Source of the DNA: Spirosoma sp. 48-14
GTDB lineage: Bacteria > Bacteroidota > Bacteroidia > Cytophagales > Spirosomataceae
Direction of reading: 5' to 3'
Assembly (NCBI RefSeq): GCF_001898575.1
Contig: NZ_MKUD01000045.1
Span: forward strand, 203,382 to 267,381
DNA: 64,000 bases
In this document: one piece after another, positions 32,875 through 42,153 of the stretch
Layout: every line of letters starts with the position of its first letter
How positions within the stretch are numbered: the first letter of the stretch is position 1
Position numbers and translations under genes: made by a program
Notes under the pieces: generated by a model
The model's input: the letters and a program-made list of their open reading frames with translations, nothing else
What the model was told of the DNA's origin: nothing
Database searches by the model: none

Positions 32875-33228
32875 ATGTCCGAAAAATTCACCGACGATCT
32901 TTTCGATCTTAAAAACGACCGCCGGTTAAGCGTTTACTTGTACCGGGCAGGGTTCGGCGCCTGGTTACTTTATATTGTTTCGGGAGCACGATTTATGCAA
33001 TCGGTGAGTATGTACCGAACAGATTTCGGCGTGTTCTCGTTCTTTCTGATGGTCATGGGTTTGTCGGCTTCCATGATTTATGATTACCATCATCACCGGA
33101 ACGAGTTCGATCAGAAGAAAAAATGGCTGGCCATCAGTTATTTAGTCCTGGCGGCACTCGTCTATTTTTTCATCCTACACAACGAGCCTATCAATCTGGA
33201 TCATCTTTTCGGGAAAGGTTTATTTTAG
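32875..33228 (+). CDS. Small membrane protein of unknown function
   Basis: A 117-residue protein with three hydrophobic segments (about 27-42, 51-66, 82-98), a charged N-terminus (MSEKFTDDLFDLKNDRR) and a His cluster in the cytoplasmic or external loop (YDYHHHRNEFDQKKK). No family recognised. It is divergent from osmC. The downstream spacer carries degenerate repeat sequence. Confidence 0.55.
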   Translation: MSEKFTDDLFDLKNDRRLSVYLYRAGFGAWLLYIVSGARFMQSVSMYRTDFGVFSFFLMVMGLSASMIYDYHHHRNEFDQKKKWLAISYLVLAALVYFFILHNEPINLDHLFGKGLF

Positions 33229-33234
33229 ATAGAA

Positions 33235-33290
33235 CACGGATTGTTGTGATGATTATGATTTACACAGATCATACGAATCATAAAACAGTG
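33235..33290. repeat. Degenerate ATGATT/AATCAT repeat
   Basis: ATGATTATGATT (33248-33259) and GAATCATAA (33275-33283) form a weak inverted repeat between convergent genes. The left part, ACACGGATTGTTGTGATGATTATG, looks like the left end of an element family I have seen in other Bacteroidota; no right end is present. Confidence 0.35.
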
Positions 33291-33295
33291 TTTTA

Positions 33296-34795
33296 TTACG
33301 CCTTGAGAGCAGCCTGCCAGCCCGCATACGCTTTTTCTACAGCCGACCGTTCGACATTGGGCGTTATGGAAACTTTACCCGCGTTTAATGTCTGTAAATG
33401 ATCGAGGCTTTTAAACAGTCCGGTTTTCAGGCCAGCCAGATAAGCCGCTCCCAAAGCCGATACGTCAGGCATGTCGCGGTTGACAACCGGCTTCCCAAGC
33501 AAATCGGCCAAAAACTGTACAACAAACTGATTGGCACTAATTCCACCGTGTACCATTAGTTCGTCTAACGGTATTCCGGTATCCTGCTCCATAGCTACGA
33601 GCACATCCTTGATCTGATAGGGAATGGATTCCAGGGCCGCTCTGACTACATGATTTTTCGTTGAACCGAAAGTCAGCCCGGAGATCGACGCTTTGCGGGT
33701 CATTTGCCAGTGAGGAGCCCCTAAACCGCTAAAGGCTGGAACAATATAAACGCCACCATTGTCGGGTACAGCCGTTGCCATCTCTTCCGTTTCGCGGCTC
33801 TCCGCAAAAAGTCCCAGGCTGTTCTTAAGCCATTCAATGGTAGCGCCACAGGTCACGATCACTCCTTCCAGAGCATAGTCTACCGAACGTCGGCCCGGCC
33901 GCTCTTCAGTGCTCCAGCAAATGGTCGTGACCATACCCTGTTGCGATGTAATAGGCTCCTCTCCAATATTCATCATGATCGAGCAGCCCGTTCCTAAAGT
34001 AGCTTTTGCCGTTCCCGGTGCAAAACAACCTTCGCCAAAGGCGGCCGCGTGTGAGTCACCAATCAGGCTGGTAATGGGTAAGGTTTGATCGAATAACCCG
34101 TTGAAATTCGATTCTCCGAAAAAGGTCGAAGACGGTTTGGGTTCAGGCAGATTTAGTGTCGAGAGCCCAAACGCAGCGAGCAGTTCCTGATCCCAGCTTA
34201 ACGTTTTTAGGTTAAAAAACAGTGTGCGGGATGCATTGGTATAATCGGTAAGGTAGTGCTGGCCATTGGTCAGTTTATAAAGCAGCCACGTATCGACCGT
34301 ACCAAAGTACGCTTTTCCGGCATCGACGGCCTGCCGAACCTTCTCGTCATTCTCGTATAGCCAGATCAACTTGGTTCCCGAAAAATACGGGTCGATGAAT
34401 AGCCCGGTTTTTTCCTGAATGCGTTGCTCAAGCCCTTCTGCTTTCAATCGCTCACAGATTTGAATAGAGCGTTTACACTGCCAGACAATGGCATTATGGA
34501 ACGGAACGCCTGTTTCATCCCAAACGACAAATGTTTCGCGCTGATTCGAAATACCACAGGCGCCAATAGCCTTCAGATCACCGCCTTCAGCCGCGAAACT
34601 TCCGATGCATTTTCCCACCGAAATCAGTACGTTTCGGACTAGCTCTTCCGGGTCCTGCTCAACGAATCCATCACCAAAATAGCTGGTTATCAACGGCTCC
34701 GAAGCCCGTGCGGCTACCTGCCCGTTCTGGTCAAATAAAAGCGTTTTGGTGCTGCTCGTCCCCTGGTCAATGGCAAGAATGTAGGAATTGGTCAT
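33296..34795 (-). CDS. FGGY-family sugar/polyol kinase, GlpK-like
   Basis: A 499-residue FGGY kinase closely resembling glycerol kinase: AIDQGTSSTKTLLFD (ATP phosphate loop), ISNQRETFVVWD, DTWLLYKLTNG, GLGAPHW, and a C-terminal HGGISAN where glycerol kinases usually read DGGaxxN. It ends the sugar locus, so its substrate may be a ketose or polyol made by the upstream isomerase, for example apulose, and not glycerol. No glycerol facilitator (glpF) or glycerol-phosphate dehydrogenase is next to it. I therefore leave the symbol blank. Confidence 0.82.
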   Translation of the reverse strand: MTNSYILAIDQGTSSTKTLLFDQNGQVAARASEPLITSYFGDGFVEQDPEELVRNVLISVGKCIGSFAAEGGDLKAIGACGISNQRETFVVWDETGVPFHNAIVWQCKRSIQICERLKAEGLEQRIQEKTGLFIDPYFSGTKLIWLYENDEKVRQAVDAGKAYFGTVDTWLLYKLTNGQHYLTDYTNASRTLFFNLKTLSWDQELLAAFGLSTLNLPEPKPSSTFFGESNFNGLFDQTLPITSLIGDSHAAAFGEGCFAPGTAKATLGTGCSIMMNIGEEPITSQQGMVTTICWSTEERPGRRSVDYALEGVIVTCGATIEWLKNSLGLFAESRETEEMATAVPDNGGVYIVPAFSGLGAPHWQMTRKASISGLTFGSTKNHVVRAALESIPYQIKDVLVAMEQDTGIPLDELMVHGGISANQFVVQFLADLLGKPVVNRDMPDVSALGAAYLAGLKTGLFKSLDHLQTLNAGKVSITPNVERSAVEKAYAGWQAALKA

Positions 34796-34802
34796 TTAAC
34801 TT

Positions 34803-34899
34803 AATGAATAATGGATAATGAATAACGCAAAATGAATAATGGAGCGAATAGATGGATTCCCTAATCACATTATCCATTGTTCATTTTACATTATTCATT
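34803..34899. repeat. AATGAATAATGG-type inverted repeat
   Basis: Units of the AATGAAT/AATGGAT type on the left (34803-34842) are mirrored on the right (34866-34899). The rbsC-like permease stop codon (34891-34893) lies inside the right arm. Confidence 0.8.
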
Positions 34900-35871
34900 T
34901 TTCTCTGTTCGTTTATCAATGATTACGGCCAGTAGGATGACGAATCCTTTTACCACCTGTTGCCAGAAAGGCGATACGTTCAGAAGGACCAGGCCGTTGT
35001 TCAGCACACCGATGATAATAGCCCCCTGCACCGTACCGAGTATGCTACCCCGTCCGCCAGAGAGGGATGTACCCCCGATGACAACAGCCGCTATCGAATC
35101 GAGTTCATAACTAGTTCCGGCGTTAGGCTGAGCCGAATCCAGTCGTGAAGTGACGAGCAGGCCCCCAATAGCCGCTAGTCCTCCGGCAATGGTATACACG
35201 GCCATTTTGATCCTGTCGATATTCACGCCCGACAACCGGGCTGCGCTTTCGCTACCACCGATGGCATAGATGTAGCGACCCAACCGGGTTTTATTGGTGA
35301 CCAGAACGGCCATAGCGACAATAAGGCCCGATAACCAGACCGGAACCGGGATGCCTAAAAACCAGCCCGTTCCCAGGAAGGTAAACGAGTCGCCAAGTCC
35401 TGTGATTGGAAACCCTTCCGTCCAGAGCATCGTCAGGCCACGGGCAATGGTCAGCATCGCCAGTGTGGCCACAAAGGGCGGCAATTTAAAGCGTGTAATA
35501 GCCCAGCCATTGAACCAACCCAGCGCCGAACCCGTCAGGATACCAGCCAGCATTGCTCCCAATAAGGTAAAACCAATGTATAAATTGGCCGACGGAATAG
35601 GAATACCGTTGCGCAGAAGGCCAGCCGTAATCGCCCCCGACAGAGCCAAAACGGAACCTACCGACAGGTCAATACCGGCTGTCAGCACCACCAGCGTCAT
35701 ACCCGTTGAGATGCATACATTGACGGAAATCTGCCGGAGCACATTCCAGAAATTGGCCACAGTCAGAAACTTATCCGATAGCAGACTGATCCCCAGGCAG
35801 AGAATGAACAGCGCAATCAGCGATTGAAATCGCGTTAGGAAAGGTCGATAGGTAGTTGCGGTTAGGTGCAT
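34891..35871 (-). CDS. Ribose-type ABC transporter permease
   Basis: A 326-residue inner-membrane permease of the RbsC/AraH family with about nine membrane segments. Landmarks are GMTLVVLTAGIDLSVGSVLALSGAI, FVATLAMLTIARGL, AVVIGGTSLSGGRGSILGTVQGA and the C-terminal FVILLAVIIDKR. It works with the ATPase (35937) and the binding lipoprotein (38193). The last two codons and the stop fall in an AATGAATAA repeat. Confidence 0.92.
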   Translation of the reverse strand: MHLTATTYRPFLTRFQSLIALFILCLGISLLSDKFLTVANFWNVLRQISVNVCISTGMTLVVLTAGIDLSVGSVLALSGAITAGLLRNGIPIPSANLYIGFTLLGAMLAGILTGSALGWFNGWAITRFKLPPFVATLAMLTIARGLTMLWTEGFPITGLGDSFTFLGTGWFLGIPVPVWLSGLIVAMAVLVTNKTRLGRYIYAIGGSESAARLSGVNIDRIKMAVYTIAGGLAAIGGLLVTSRLDSAQPNAGTSYELDSIAAVVIGGTSLSGGRGSILGTVQGAIIIGVLNNGLVLLNVSPFWQQVVKGFVILLAVIIDKRTEKNE

Positions 35872-35884
35872 AAGTTAAAGGGAG

Positions 35885-35961
35885 AAAGAGTGAATGAGTG
35901 AAAGAGTGATTGGGCGAAATGACTTTATTCGCTCAATCACTCTTTCACTCTTTCGCTCATT
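35885..35961. repeat. GAGTGAAA-octamer hairpin between transporter genes
   Basis: Arms 35885-35918 and 35928-35961 (34 bases each, 4 mismatches) pair around a 9-base loop; each arm is built from 8-bp units such as GAGTGAAA. The stop codon of the ABC ATPase (35937-35939) lies in one arm. In the mRNA it would form a stable stem between the ATPase and permease genes. Confidence 0.9.
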
Positions 35962-37460
35962 GATTTTGGTATCGCAGCCTTCAGAATCACATCTTCAGTG
36001 GCTTCGCTGACAGCTATCTCGGCAGTTAAAATACCTTCGCTCATAACCAGAACGCGATCCGAAATAGCCAGGATTTCGGGCAGTTCCGACGAAACCACCA
36101 GAATCCCCATGCCTTCATCGGCCAGTTGCAGAATGAGCTTATAAATTTCGTTTTTGGCATTTACGTCGATACCCCGTGTGGGTTCATCGAGCATCAGCAA
36201 CTTTGGATTTGTCGCCAGCCACTTCGAAAGCACAATTTTCTGCTGATTGCCACCGCTCAGGTTTTTGGCCGTCTGCTTTTCTGAAGGCGTTTTAATTTTC
36301 AGATCGGCTACGTATTTCTTTGCCAGTGTGGTTTCTTTAACCTGACTCAGCAAACCAGCGTGTTCAATTTTTTCGAGGACTGTCAGGCTGATGTTGGTTT
36401 GCACGTCCATGCCCAGCACCAGGCCATCCTTTTTACGGTCTTCCGGCACCAACGCCATACCCGAACGGATTGCATCAGCCGGAGTTTTCGGCAGAATCGA
36501 CTTTCCATCGAGGTATACCGCTCCCGAACAACGCTTTGGATGAAGCCCGAAAAGGGATTCCAATAGCTCCGTCCGCCCGGCCCCCATCAACCCAAACAGT
36601 CCGACCACCTCACCCCGCCTTACGCTGAACGAGATGTTTTTGAGCTGATTTTCCTGCACGCGGACCGGGTGTTTCAGGCACAGGTTTTCGACCGACAGCA
36701 ATGATTGAAAAGCATGACCCGTCGTTCTCCGGCGAATCGTGTTAATGTCGCGACCCACCATCTTCCGAATGAGTGTATCATGGTCAATGCCCTGCATACT
36801 ACCCGATTCAATGGATTTACCGTCACGCAAAACAACGTATTGGTCAGCAATGGTAAATAGTTCGTCTAGTTTATGCGAGATATAAACAATGGCTTTGTTT
36901 TCCTTCCTCAGATCGTCGATAATCGTGAACAGAACCGCTACCTCGCTCTCGCTGATCGCCGACGTCGGCTCATCCATAATGATCACGTCCGACTCAACGA
37001 GCAACGCTTTTGCCATTTCGACTACCTGCTGCTGACCCACTTTCAGTTCAGACACCCGTGTTTCAGGATCGATTGGCAGTTTGAGTCTGGCCAGTAATTC
37101 CTGCGTTTTGATCCGCATCGCGTTCTTGTCTAGCGTACCCCAGCGCGTGGTGATTTCGCGGCCCAGAAAGATATTTTCCGTGATAGTAAGATACGGAATC
37201 AGATTCAGTTCCTGATGGATAATAGCAATACCACAAGCCTGCGCATCGCGGATGGAGCTGAACCGAACAGGCTCCCCATTGAACCGAATTTGTCCTTCGT
37301 AATCCGGGTAAACGCCCGAAAGAATTTTCATCAGCGTGGATTTCCCGGCTCCGTTCTCACCGATTACGGCGGTTACTGCGCCTGCCCGAAACTCCAGACA
37401 AACCCCGTCCAGCGCCGTTACGCCCGCAAATCGTTTGGTGATATTTTCGGCTATTAACAT
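35937..37460 (-). CDS. Ribose-type sugar ABC transporter ATPase
   Basis: A 507-residue double ATPase of the RbsA/MglA family. The first half has Walker A GENGAGKST, signature LKVGQQQVVEMAKAL and Walker B VIIMDEPTSAIS. The second half has the variant Walker A GLMGAGRTE, signature LSGGNQQKIVLSKWL and LLMLDEPTRGIDV. Such half-degenerate second domains are normal for the family. It powers import of an unknown sugar together with the permease and binding protein. Its last five residues (SERVKE-type) are encoded by the repeat at 35885-35961. Confidence 0.94.
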   Translation of the reverse strand: MLIAENITKRFAGVTALDGVCLEFRAGAVTAVIGENGAGKSTLMKILSGVYPDYEGQIRFNGEPVRFSSIRDAQACGIAIIHQELNLIPYLTITENIFLGREITTRWGTLDKNAMRIKTQELLARLKLPIDPETRVSELKVGQQQVVEMAKALLVESDVIIMDEPTSAISESEVAVLFTIIDDLRKENKAIVYISHKLDELFTIADQYVVLRDGKSIESGSMQGIDHDTLIRKMVGRDINTIRRRTTGHAFQSLLSVENLCLKHPVRVQENQLKNISFSVRRGEVVGLFGLMGAGRTELLESLFGLHPKRCSGAVYLDGKSILPKTPADAIRSGMALVPEDRKKDGLVLGMDVQTNISLTVLEKIEHAGLLSQVKETTLAKKYVADLKIKTPSEKQTAKNLSGGNQQKIVLSKWLATNPKLLMLDEPTRGIDVNAKNEIYKLILQLADEGMGILVVSSELPEILAISDRVLVMSEGILTAEIAVSEATEDVILKAAIPKSMSERVKE

Positions 37461-37476
37461 GGGGTAGCTTTTTTGT

Positions 37477-37543
37477 CATTGATGGTCATTTGATAGTCAT
37501 TGGTTTTTTTTTGAGCCCCAGTGTTAGTGACTATGAATGACAA
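37477..37543. repeat. Imperfect GTCATT inverted repeat
   Basis: GTCATTGATGGTCATTTGATAGTCATT (37475-37501) is partly mirrored by GTGACTATGAATGAC (37526-37540). It lies between the DUF2291 gene and the ATPase gene. Confidence 0.5.
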
Positions 37544-37550
37544 TTAATGC

Positions 37551-38186
37551 CTATCTAATGACCTCTACTGAAATCGGAATCACCTCTATAGTCTCCAGAT
37601 GCAAATGCGCTTTGTTTAGCTCGATGGCACCGACGAAGTTGATTGTTGCGCCCGGTTTGGCGTTAGCTTTCAGCGGTGGCACCACCTTGTTTCGAATAAT
37701 CGTATTCAGTTCGGCCGATACATTGTTGAGATCCATTGTATTATCAAATTCCGTAATCTGGATCAGGCCGGAGGCATCGCGAACGGCATTTCCGAAAATG
37801 TACTCCGTCGCCAGCTTAACCGATTCACCTGAGGGCAGTAAGATGGTAATGTCGTTGTCGCCAACGGCTGTTACGTTGCCCGTCCCTTTCACCAGAAAAT
37901 AGCGGATGTTGCCAATGCCCAGCGCGTGCGAGTGGGTGTTGAATGCCTTCTCCTTGTCGGTTTTTAACAATGAAAGAAGCGCGTCGAACTCAGTAGCTTT
38001 TGCTGTTGCGGGTAGGAGCTTGTTGGTCCAGAATGCACTGGCGTAGGAAGCCGCATCAAATGGCTGACCAGCATTGGGTCCTGCCGATGCCTTTACTTCG
38101 TCCAGTCGTTTGAAATAAACCGAGTTATAAGCCACAACCGCCAGCAGGACGAGCAGCATGGTGTATTTCAGTGTGTTTTTCGGCAT
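37551..38186 (-). CDS. DUF2291 family protein, transporter partner
   Basis: A 211-residue protein with an N-terminal signal anchor (LKYTMLLVLLAVVAYNSVYF) and the DUF2291 pattern: FDAASYASAFWTNKLLPATAKATEFDALLSLLKTDKEKAF, then HALGIGNIRYFLVKGTGNVTAVGDNDITI. The family is found beside ribose-type ABC transporters, as here, between the binding protein and the ATPase. No molecular role is known; it probably sits in the periplasm attached to the inner membrane. Confidence 0.82.
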   Translation of the reverse strand: MPKNTLKYTMLLVLLAVVAYNSVYFKRLDEVKASAGPNAGQPFDAASYASAFWTNKLLPATAKATEFDALLSLLKTDKEKAFNTHSHALGIGNIRYFLVKGTGNVTAVGDNDITILLPSGESVKLATEYIFGNAVRDASGLIQITEFDNTMDLNNVSAELNTIIRNKVVPPLKANAKPGATINFVGAIELNKAHLHLETIEVIPISVEVIR

Positions 38187-38192
38187 TGTTGG

Positions 38193-39161
38193 TCAGGATT
38201 TTTTAGTGGCCGGATAATCCTTGATATTCCCCTGATCAATCAACTCAACGGCCACGGGGATCTTTTTAGCGAAGTCGCGTTTACCCTTGAAGTACGCATC
38301 GGCAAACTGAGCGGCTGTTTTAGCCATCGTCTGGGGCGATTGCAATCCGGTTGCCTTGATCTTTCCATCGCGGATGGAGTTCATCACATCGTCGGCCCCG
38401 TCGAAGCCAAACACACCCACATCGTTCGCTTTGCCAGCCGCTACCAACGCCTGATACGCACCCATAGCCATCGCATCGTTTCCGCAAAAAACCGCATTGA
38501 TGTCGGGATGCGCCTGAAGAATGGACTCCAGCACCTCCATTGCCTTATTCCGGTCGAAATCGGCGCTTTGCTGGGCCACCATCTTAAAATTCCTGTACTG
38601 ATCAACCACACTATGAAAGCCTTTCGAACGGTTCCAGGTGTTGTTGTCGCCCACTAATCCCAGAATCTCAACGTAGTTGATCGGTGTGTTAGACGCTTTG
38701 GCGCGTAAGGTCTGAACGAAGTACTTGCCGATAGCCACGCAGCCCGAATAGTTGTCGGACAGAATCTGGCAGGTTGCCGCCCTGGGCGAATTGACTTCCC
38801 GGTCCATACAGAACACGGGGATACCGGCTTCAATGGCTTTGCGTGCGTTGACAATGGAGCCGTCGGAATCGGTTGGATTCAAGAGAATAGCGTTGAAACC
38901 CGACACGATGGCGTTCTCAAAGTGATCGCTTTCGAGGGCCGTGTTGTTCTGCGAATCGAAGATTTTGGTTTCGTAACCCAACGCTTTGGCTTCAGCAGCC
39001 GCTGTTTCGGCCAGCACCACAAACCACGGATTATTGAGTGTTGACACGATGACGGCTACCTTCTTCGGGCCATTAGCGTCCGTTTTACTCGTACAGCTTC
39101 CTGCCAGTAGCAGCAGGAGTAGCAGGACGAATAAGCGACTGTATGTGAGTAAATTATTCAT
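38193..39161 (-). CDS. Sugar-binding lipoprotein (RbsB-like)
   Basis: A periplasmic binding protein of the ribose/galactose class, 322 residues from the ATG at 39161. The signal peptide MNNLLTYSRLFVLLLLLLLAGSC ends in a lipobox with Cys23. The fold begins VAVIVSTLNNPWFVVLAETAAAEAKALGYE, followed by GFNAILLNPTDSDGSIVNARKAIEAGIPVFCMDREVN and AVFCGNDAMAMGAYQALVAAG. It would capture the sugar for the adjacent ABC importer. An upstream ATG at 39182 is repeat-derived. Confidence 0.93.
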   Translation of the reverse strand: MNNLLTYSRLFVLLLLLLLAGSCTSKTDANGPKKVAVIVSTLNNPWFVVLAETAAAEAKALGYETKIFDSQNNTALESDHFENAIVSGFNAILLNPTDSDGSIVNARKAIEAGIPVFCMDREVNSPRAATCQILSDNYSGCVAIGKYFVQTLRAKASNTPINYVEILGLVGDNNTWNRSKGFHSVVDQYRNFKMVAQQSADFDRNKAMEVLESILQAHPDINAVFCGNDAMAMGAYQALVAAGKANDVGVFGFDGADDVMNSIRDGKIKATGLQSPQTMAKTAAQFADAYFKGKRDFAKKIPVAVELIDQGNIKDYPATKKS

Positions 39162-39173
39162 ATAGTTTAGTTT

Positions 39174-39256
39174 TTTTGTCATTCCGACGATAGGAGGAAT
39201 CTCAGGTCTGAGTAATAGTCAAGTTTGAGCTTCCTCCTATCGTCGGAATGACAAAA
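39174..39256. repeat. GTCATTCC-type inverted repeat, 26-bp arms
   Basis: Arms 39174-39199 and 39231-39256 are perfectly complementary over 26 bp (TTTTGTCATTCCGACGATAG... and its mirror), with a 31-base centre. Its ends TTTTTTTGTCAT and ATGACAaAATACTAC are shared with the element at 56212-56268. The stop of the DUF1593 gene is 3 bases away. Confidence 0.9.
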
Positions 39257-39258
39257 TA

Positions 39259-40671
39259 CTACGGCATTACTGTTACGATAACGCGCTGATAGCGAGTCAG
39301 TGACGGTGTTCCGGTGTCGGTCACAGCCAGGATGACATGAAACGTTTCGGGCTTCGTCACGGTCGGCGCTATGATGAAGGCATTTTTTTTCCGTTTATCC
39401 TGTATCTCCAACGCCCGACTACTTTCGAACGTACCTGGTTCCCGGTAATAAATCCATTCGTAGGTCAGCGTATTGCCATCGGGGTCGGAAGAGCCGTCGG
39501 CGCTCAGCATGACTTTCTCACCGCTTTTTGCCTGTACCTGATTTGGATGACCTAATTTGGCAATGGGTGGATGATTGGCCTCTTTGTAGGGCTTGATGGT
39601 CCAGTCGATGCGGGCAGCAAAATCGTGTTGATACGCTTTCCGCCACCGCCAGATCGTCGCTTTATTGCTGGTGTACCAACCACTGTCGACACCCATCACT
39701 TCATCCTCGGCATCGGACCAGAACGGACGAGTTTCGGGTTCGTAAAACCACTTGCGCATACGGGGGGTATAGAACTCGTAGCGGCCACCCCAACTACCAT
39801 AATTCGGATGTTCAGGATCACTTAAGCCATTGTCGATCAGAAACAAAAACGTCGGCGTATCGCCTTCCATCAGGAATTTTGTAAACGGATGTTCGGCTCC
39901 CAACGGCCCGTGATTTTTACGGATGTTTTCGTCAAGCCAGGGGTTATCGACCAGACTGAAATCTGCGCCCTGGAACCGCCCGTGAAACTTATCGCCACTG
40001 ATCCCGCTCCACGTTGCCTGATGATAGGCTCCCCCGGCATGAAAACCGGGGCTGGCAATGTAAAACAGATTCGGAAAGGTCTTCCGAAGCCAGGGCCCCG
40101 TATCGTCCTGGTCGGAAATGGTATAAACCCGGAGCTTGGCCACAAATTTCTCGACATCGTCGGGTGCACGCGTTTGCCGTACTTTCCAGAGCGCCTGCGC
40201 CAGACAGTTGGCCCCTCCCCAAACCGGAATCCAGACGGGCCGATCATCTTTTTTATCGACAACCGAAATAATCCAGTCCGAGCCTTCCGAATCTTTCCCC
40301 GGCCCAACGGCACCCATGCCAAAATTAGGATAGCCCGACTTGATGATGCTGGTCAGATACTGCGTTTCGGGATAGCCTTTTTCGTGCAGCAATAAATTCG
40401 ACCGGACCTTCCCGTAGGCCGTTACAATCTGCCGGATACGCTCTGGCGCCACCCGATCTTTCTGATGAACCGAGGTAGTGGCTATCAGACCCTCTACATC
40501 CCATTGATTGGAATACGTCAGGAAACGAACCATCGACTGGGCATCATCGGGTTCATTTTCGATATCCGTCAGCACCAGTACCCGTAATTTTTGCCCGGCT
40601 TGTTGAGCCTGACTCGGCACAGTTGGCAGCCCGAGCAGCAGGAGCCATATAACTAGATAAGCAGGTTTCAT
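39259..40671 (-). CDS. Secreted DUF1593 (nucleoside-hydrolase-like) protein A
   Basis: A 470-residue exported protein (signal peptide 1-22, cleavage after SQA). The N-terminal nucleoside-hydrolase-like domain has the acidic loop LVLTDIENEPDDAQSMVRFL (31-50), the place of the calcium-binding DxD site in nucleoside hydrolases; conserved TISDQDDTGPW follows. Residues about 370-470 form an Ig/PKD-like domain (LSADGSSDPDGNTLTYEW). It probably cleaves a glycosidic bond in the periplasm or outside, substrate unknown. It is paralogous to the next gene upstream (40696). Confidence 0.85.
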   Translation of the reverse strand: MKPAYLVIWLLLLGLPTVPSQAQQAGQKLRVLVLTDIENEPDDAQSMVRFLTYSNQWDVEGLIATTSVHQKDRVAPERIRQIVTAYGKVRSNLLLHEKGYPETQYLTSIIKSGYPNFGMGAVGPGKDSEGSDWIISVVDKKDDRPVWIPVWGGANCLAQALWKVRQTRAPDDVEKFVAKLRVYTISDQDDTGPWLRKTFPNLFYIASPGFHAGGAYHQATWSGISGDKFHGRFQGADFSLVDNPWLDENIRKNHGPLGAEHPFTKFLMEGDTPTFLFLIDNGLSDPEHPNYGSWGGRYEFYTPRMRKWFYEPETRPFWSDAEDEVMGVDSGWYTSNKATIWRWRKAYQHDFAARIDWTIKPYKEANHPPIAKLGHPNQVQAKSGEKVMLSADGSSDPDGNTLTYEWIYYREPGTFESSRALEIQDKRKKNAFIIAPTVTKPETFHVILAVTDTGTPSLTRYQRVIVTVMP

Positions 40672-40695
40672 GGGTTTATTCGTATTGGGTTCACG

Positions 40696-42135
40696 CTACG
40701 GAACAACGGTAACAATGACTCGCTTGTACCGCGTTAAGGCGGGTGTGCCTTTGTCGGTCACTTTCAGGATGAAATGAATGGTTTGCGGACTGGTCACTTT
40801 GGGAGCGATTGGCCGGGCCTCGTAGATGTTCGTGACAAAATTTTCGTACAAAATAACCCCCTGGTACGTTCCCACTTCGGGGTATTGCATCCAGCGAAAA
40901 CTCATCGAATCGCCGTCGGGGTCGGTAGAGTCGGATGCCCGCAGGTAAAACATCTCTCCCGATTTCACGGTCAGATTTTCGGGATGCGACAAACGGGGCA
41001 CAGGTGGGTGATTCGCTTCCTGATACGATTTGGTACACCAGTCCATCCGGGCCGCAAAATCATTCTGAAATTCAGTACGCCAACGCCAGATGGTAGCCAT
41101 CGTGCTTTTTGCTGGCTTTGGCCCACTGGTCGAAGGAGCCGCCATAAAGGTTCTTGGGGTTAAGACCGAATCGGATGCATTGGTCCAGATGGGGCGCGTT
41201 TCAGGCTCCTCAGCCGGAGCACTGGCGGGCTTGTTCCGACTGGGCACTAGGTTAGGCTGTTGCAGAATATAGCGTCCTCCCCAGCCACCCCAGTCGGGAT
41301 GCTCTGGTGCATTCAGTCCATTAGGAATCAGGCCCAGAAAAGAGGGCGTATCCCCTTCCATGCCAAAGGCCACGTCGGGATACATCGCCCCCAAGGGACC
41401 ATGCCCTTGTTGAATATTTTCGGCTATCCACGCATCACTGACATATTCCGGGCGCGTACCGGGTTCGTTGGTGTTGATACCGCGCCAGGTAGCAAATTCA
41501 TACCCATAACCGGGACTGACGACATAGAACACGCTCGGAAAGGTCTTACGAATCCAGGGGCCACTATCGTCCTGATCCGAAATAGTATATACGCGAAGTT
41601 TGCGGTAAAGCCGTTCCGCCTGCTCTGGCGTTCGGCTCTTCTGAATCGTCCAGAGGGCCTGGGCTAGCGTGTTGACGCCCCCCCATGCCGACACCCATAG
41701 TGGGCGGCTGTCGGGTTTTTCCAGTTGCCGGATAATCCACGACGACCCTTCGGAGTCTTTACCGTCGCCCACTCCACCCATGCCATACACGGGCAATCCT
41801 TTCTTGATAAGCGTTTTGAGCACCTGCGCCGTTGGGTAACCCGGTTCATGTTTCAGCAAATTGGGCTGCACCTTTCCATAGGCATCCACAATCCGATGAA
41901 TGGTTTCGGGAGCCACCCGTTTTTGCAGGTGAATGGAGGTTGTCGCTACCAGTCCTTCAATGTCCAGTTGATTGGCATAGGTGAGCAGGCGAACCAGAGA
42001 CTCCGAATCATCCGGCTCATTTTCAATGTCGGTCAGAATCAGTACCCGCTGTTTATTTTCCGGTGACTGGCCATGGCTAGACGAAGGTAAACTCGCCAAC
42101 AGGCATAGAGTGATTAAACAAAGAATATGTTTCAT
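40696..42135 (-). CDS. Secreted DUF1593 (nucleoside-hydrolase-like) protein B
   Basis: A 479-residue paralogue of the gene at 39259, starting MKHILCLITLCLLASLPSSSHGQ (a signal peptide). It keeps LILTDIENEPDDSESLVRLL, TISDQDDSGPW, GGWGGRY and the C-terminal Ig-like ASDSTDPDGDSMSFRW. It has an extra Ser/Pro-rich segment (near 310-355: NKPASAPAEEPETRPIW). The upstream frame to 42327 is not signal-peptide coding and overlaps tktC, so the ATG at 42135 was chosen. The pair arose by tandem duplication. Confidence 0.86.
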   Translation of the reverse strand: MKHILCLITLCLLASLPSSSHGQSPENKQRVLILTDIENEPDDSESLVRLLTYANQLDIEGLVATTSIHLQKRVAPETIHRIVDAYGKVQPNLLKHEPGYPTAQVLKTLIKKGLPVYGMGGVGDGKDSEGSSWIIRQLEKPDSRPLWVSAWGGVNTLAQALWTIQKSRTPEQAERLYRKLRVYTISDQDDSGPWIRKTFPSVFYVVSPGYGYEFATWRGINTNEPGTRPEYVSDAWIAENIQQGHGPLGAMYPDVAFGMEGDTPSFLGLIPNGLNAPEHPDWGGWGGRYILQQPNLVPSRNKPASAPAEEPETRPIWTNASDSVLTPRTFMAAPSTSGPKPAKSTMATIWRWRTEFQNDFAARMDWCTKSYQEANHPPVPRLSHPENLTVKSGEMFYLRASDSTDPDGDSMSFRWMQYPEVGTYQGVILYENFVTNIYEARPIAPKVTSPQTIHFILKVTDKGTPALTRYKRVIVTVVP

Positions 42136-42153
42136 GTATGGTTTAGGATAATT

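Noticed and set aside
33296..34795. Naming the kinase glpK
   Set aside because: Overall similarity is strong, but the operon has no glycerol genes and the C-terminal motif differs (HGG for DGG), so a different polyol or ketose substrate is at least as likely.
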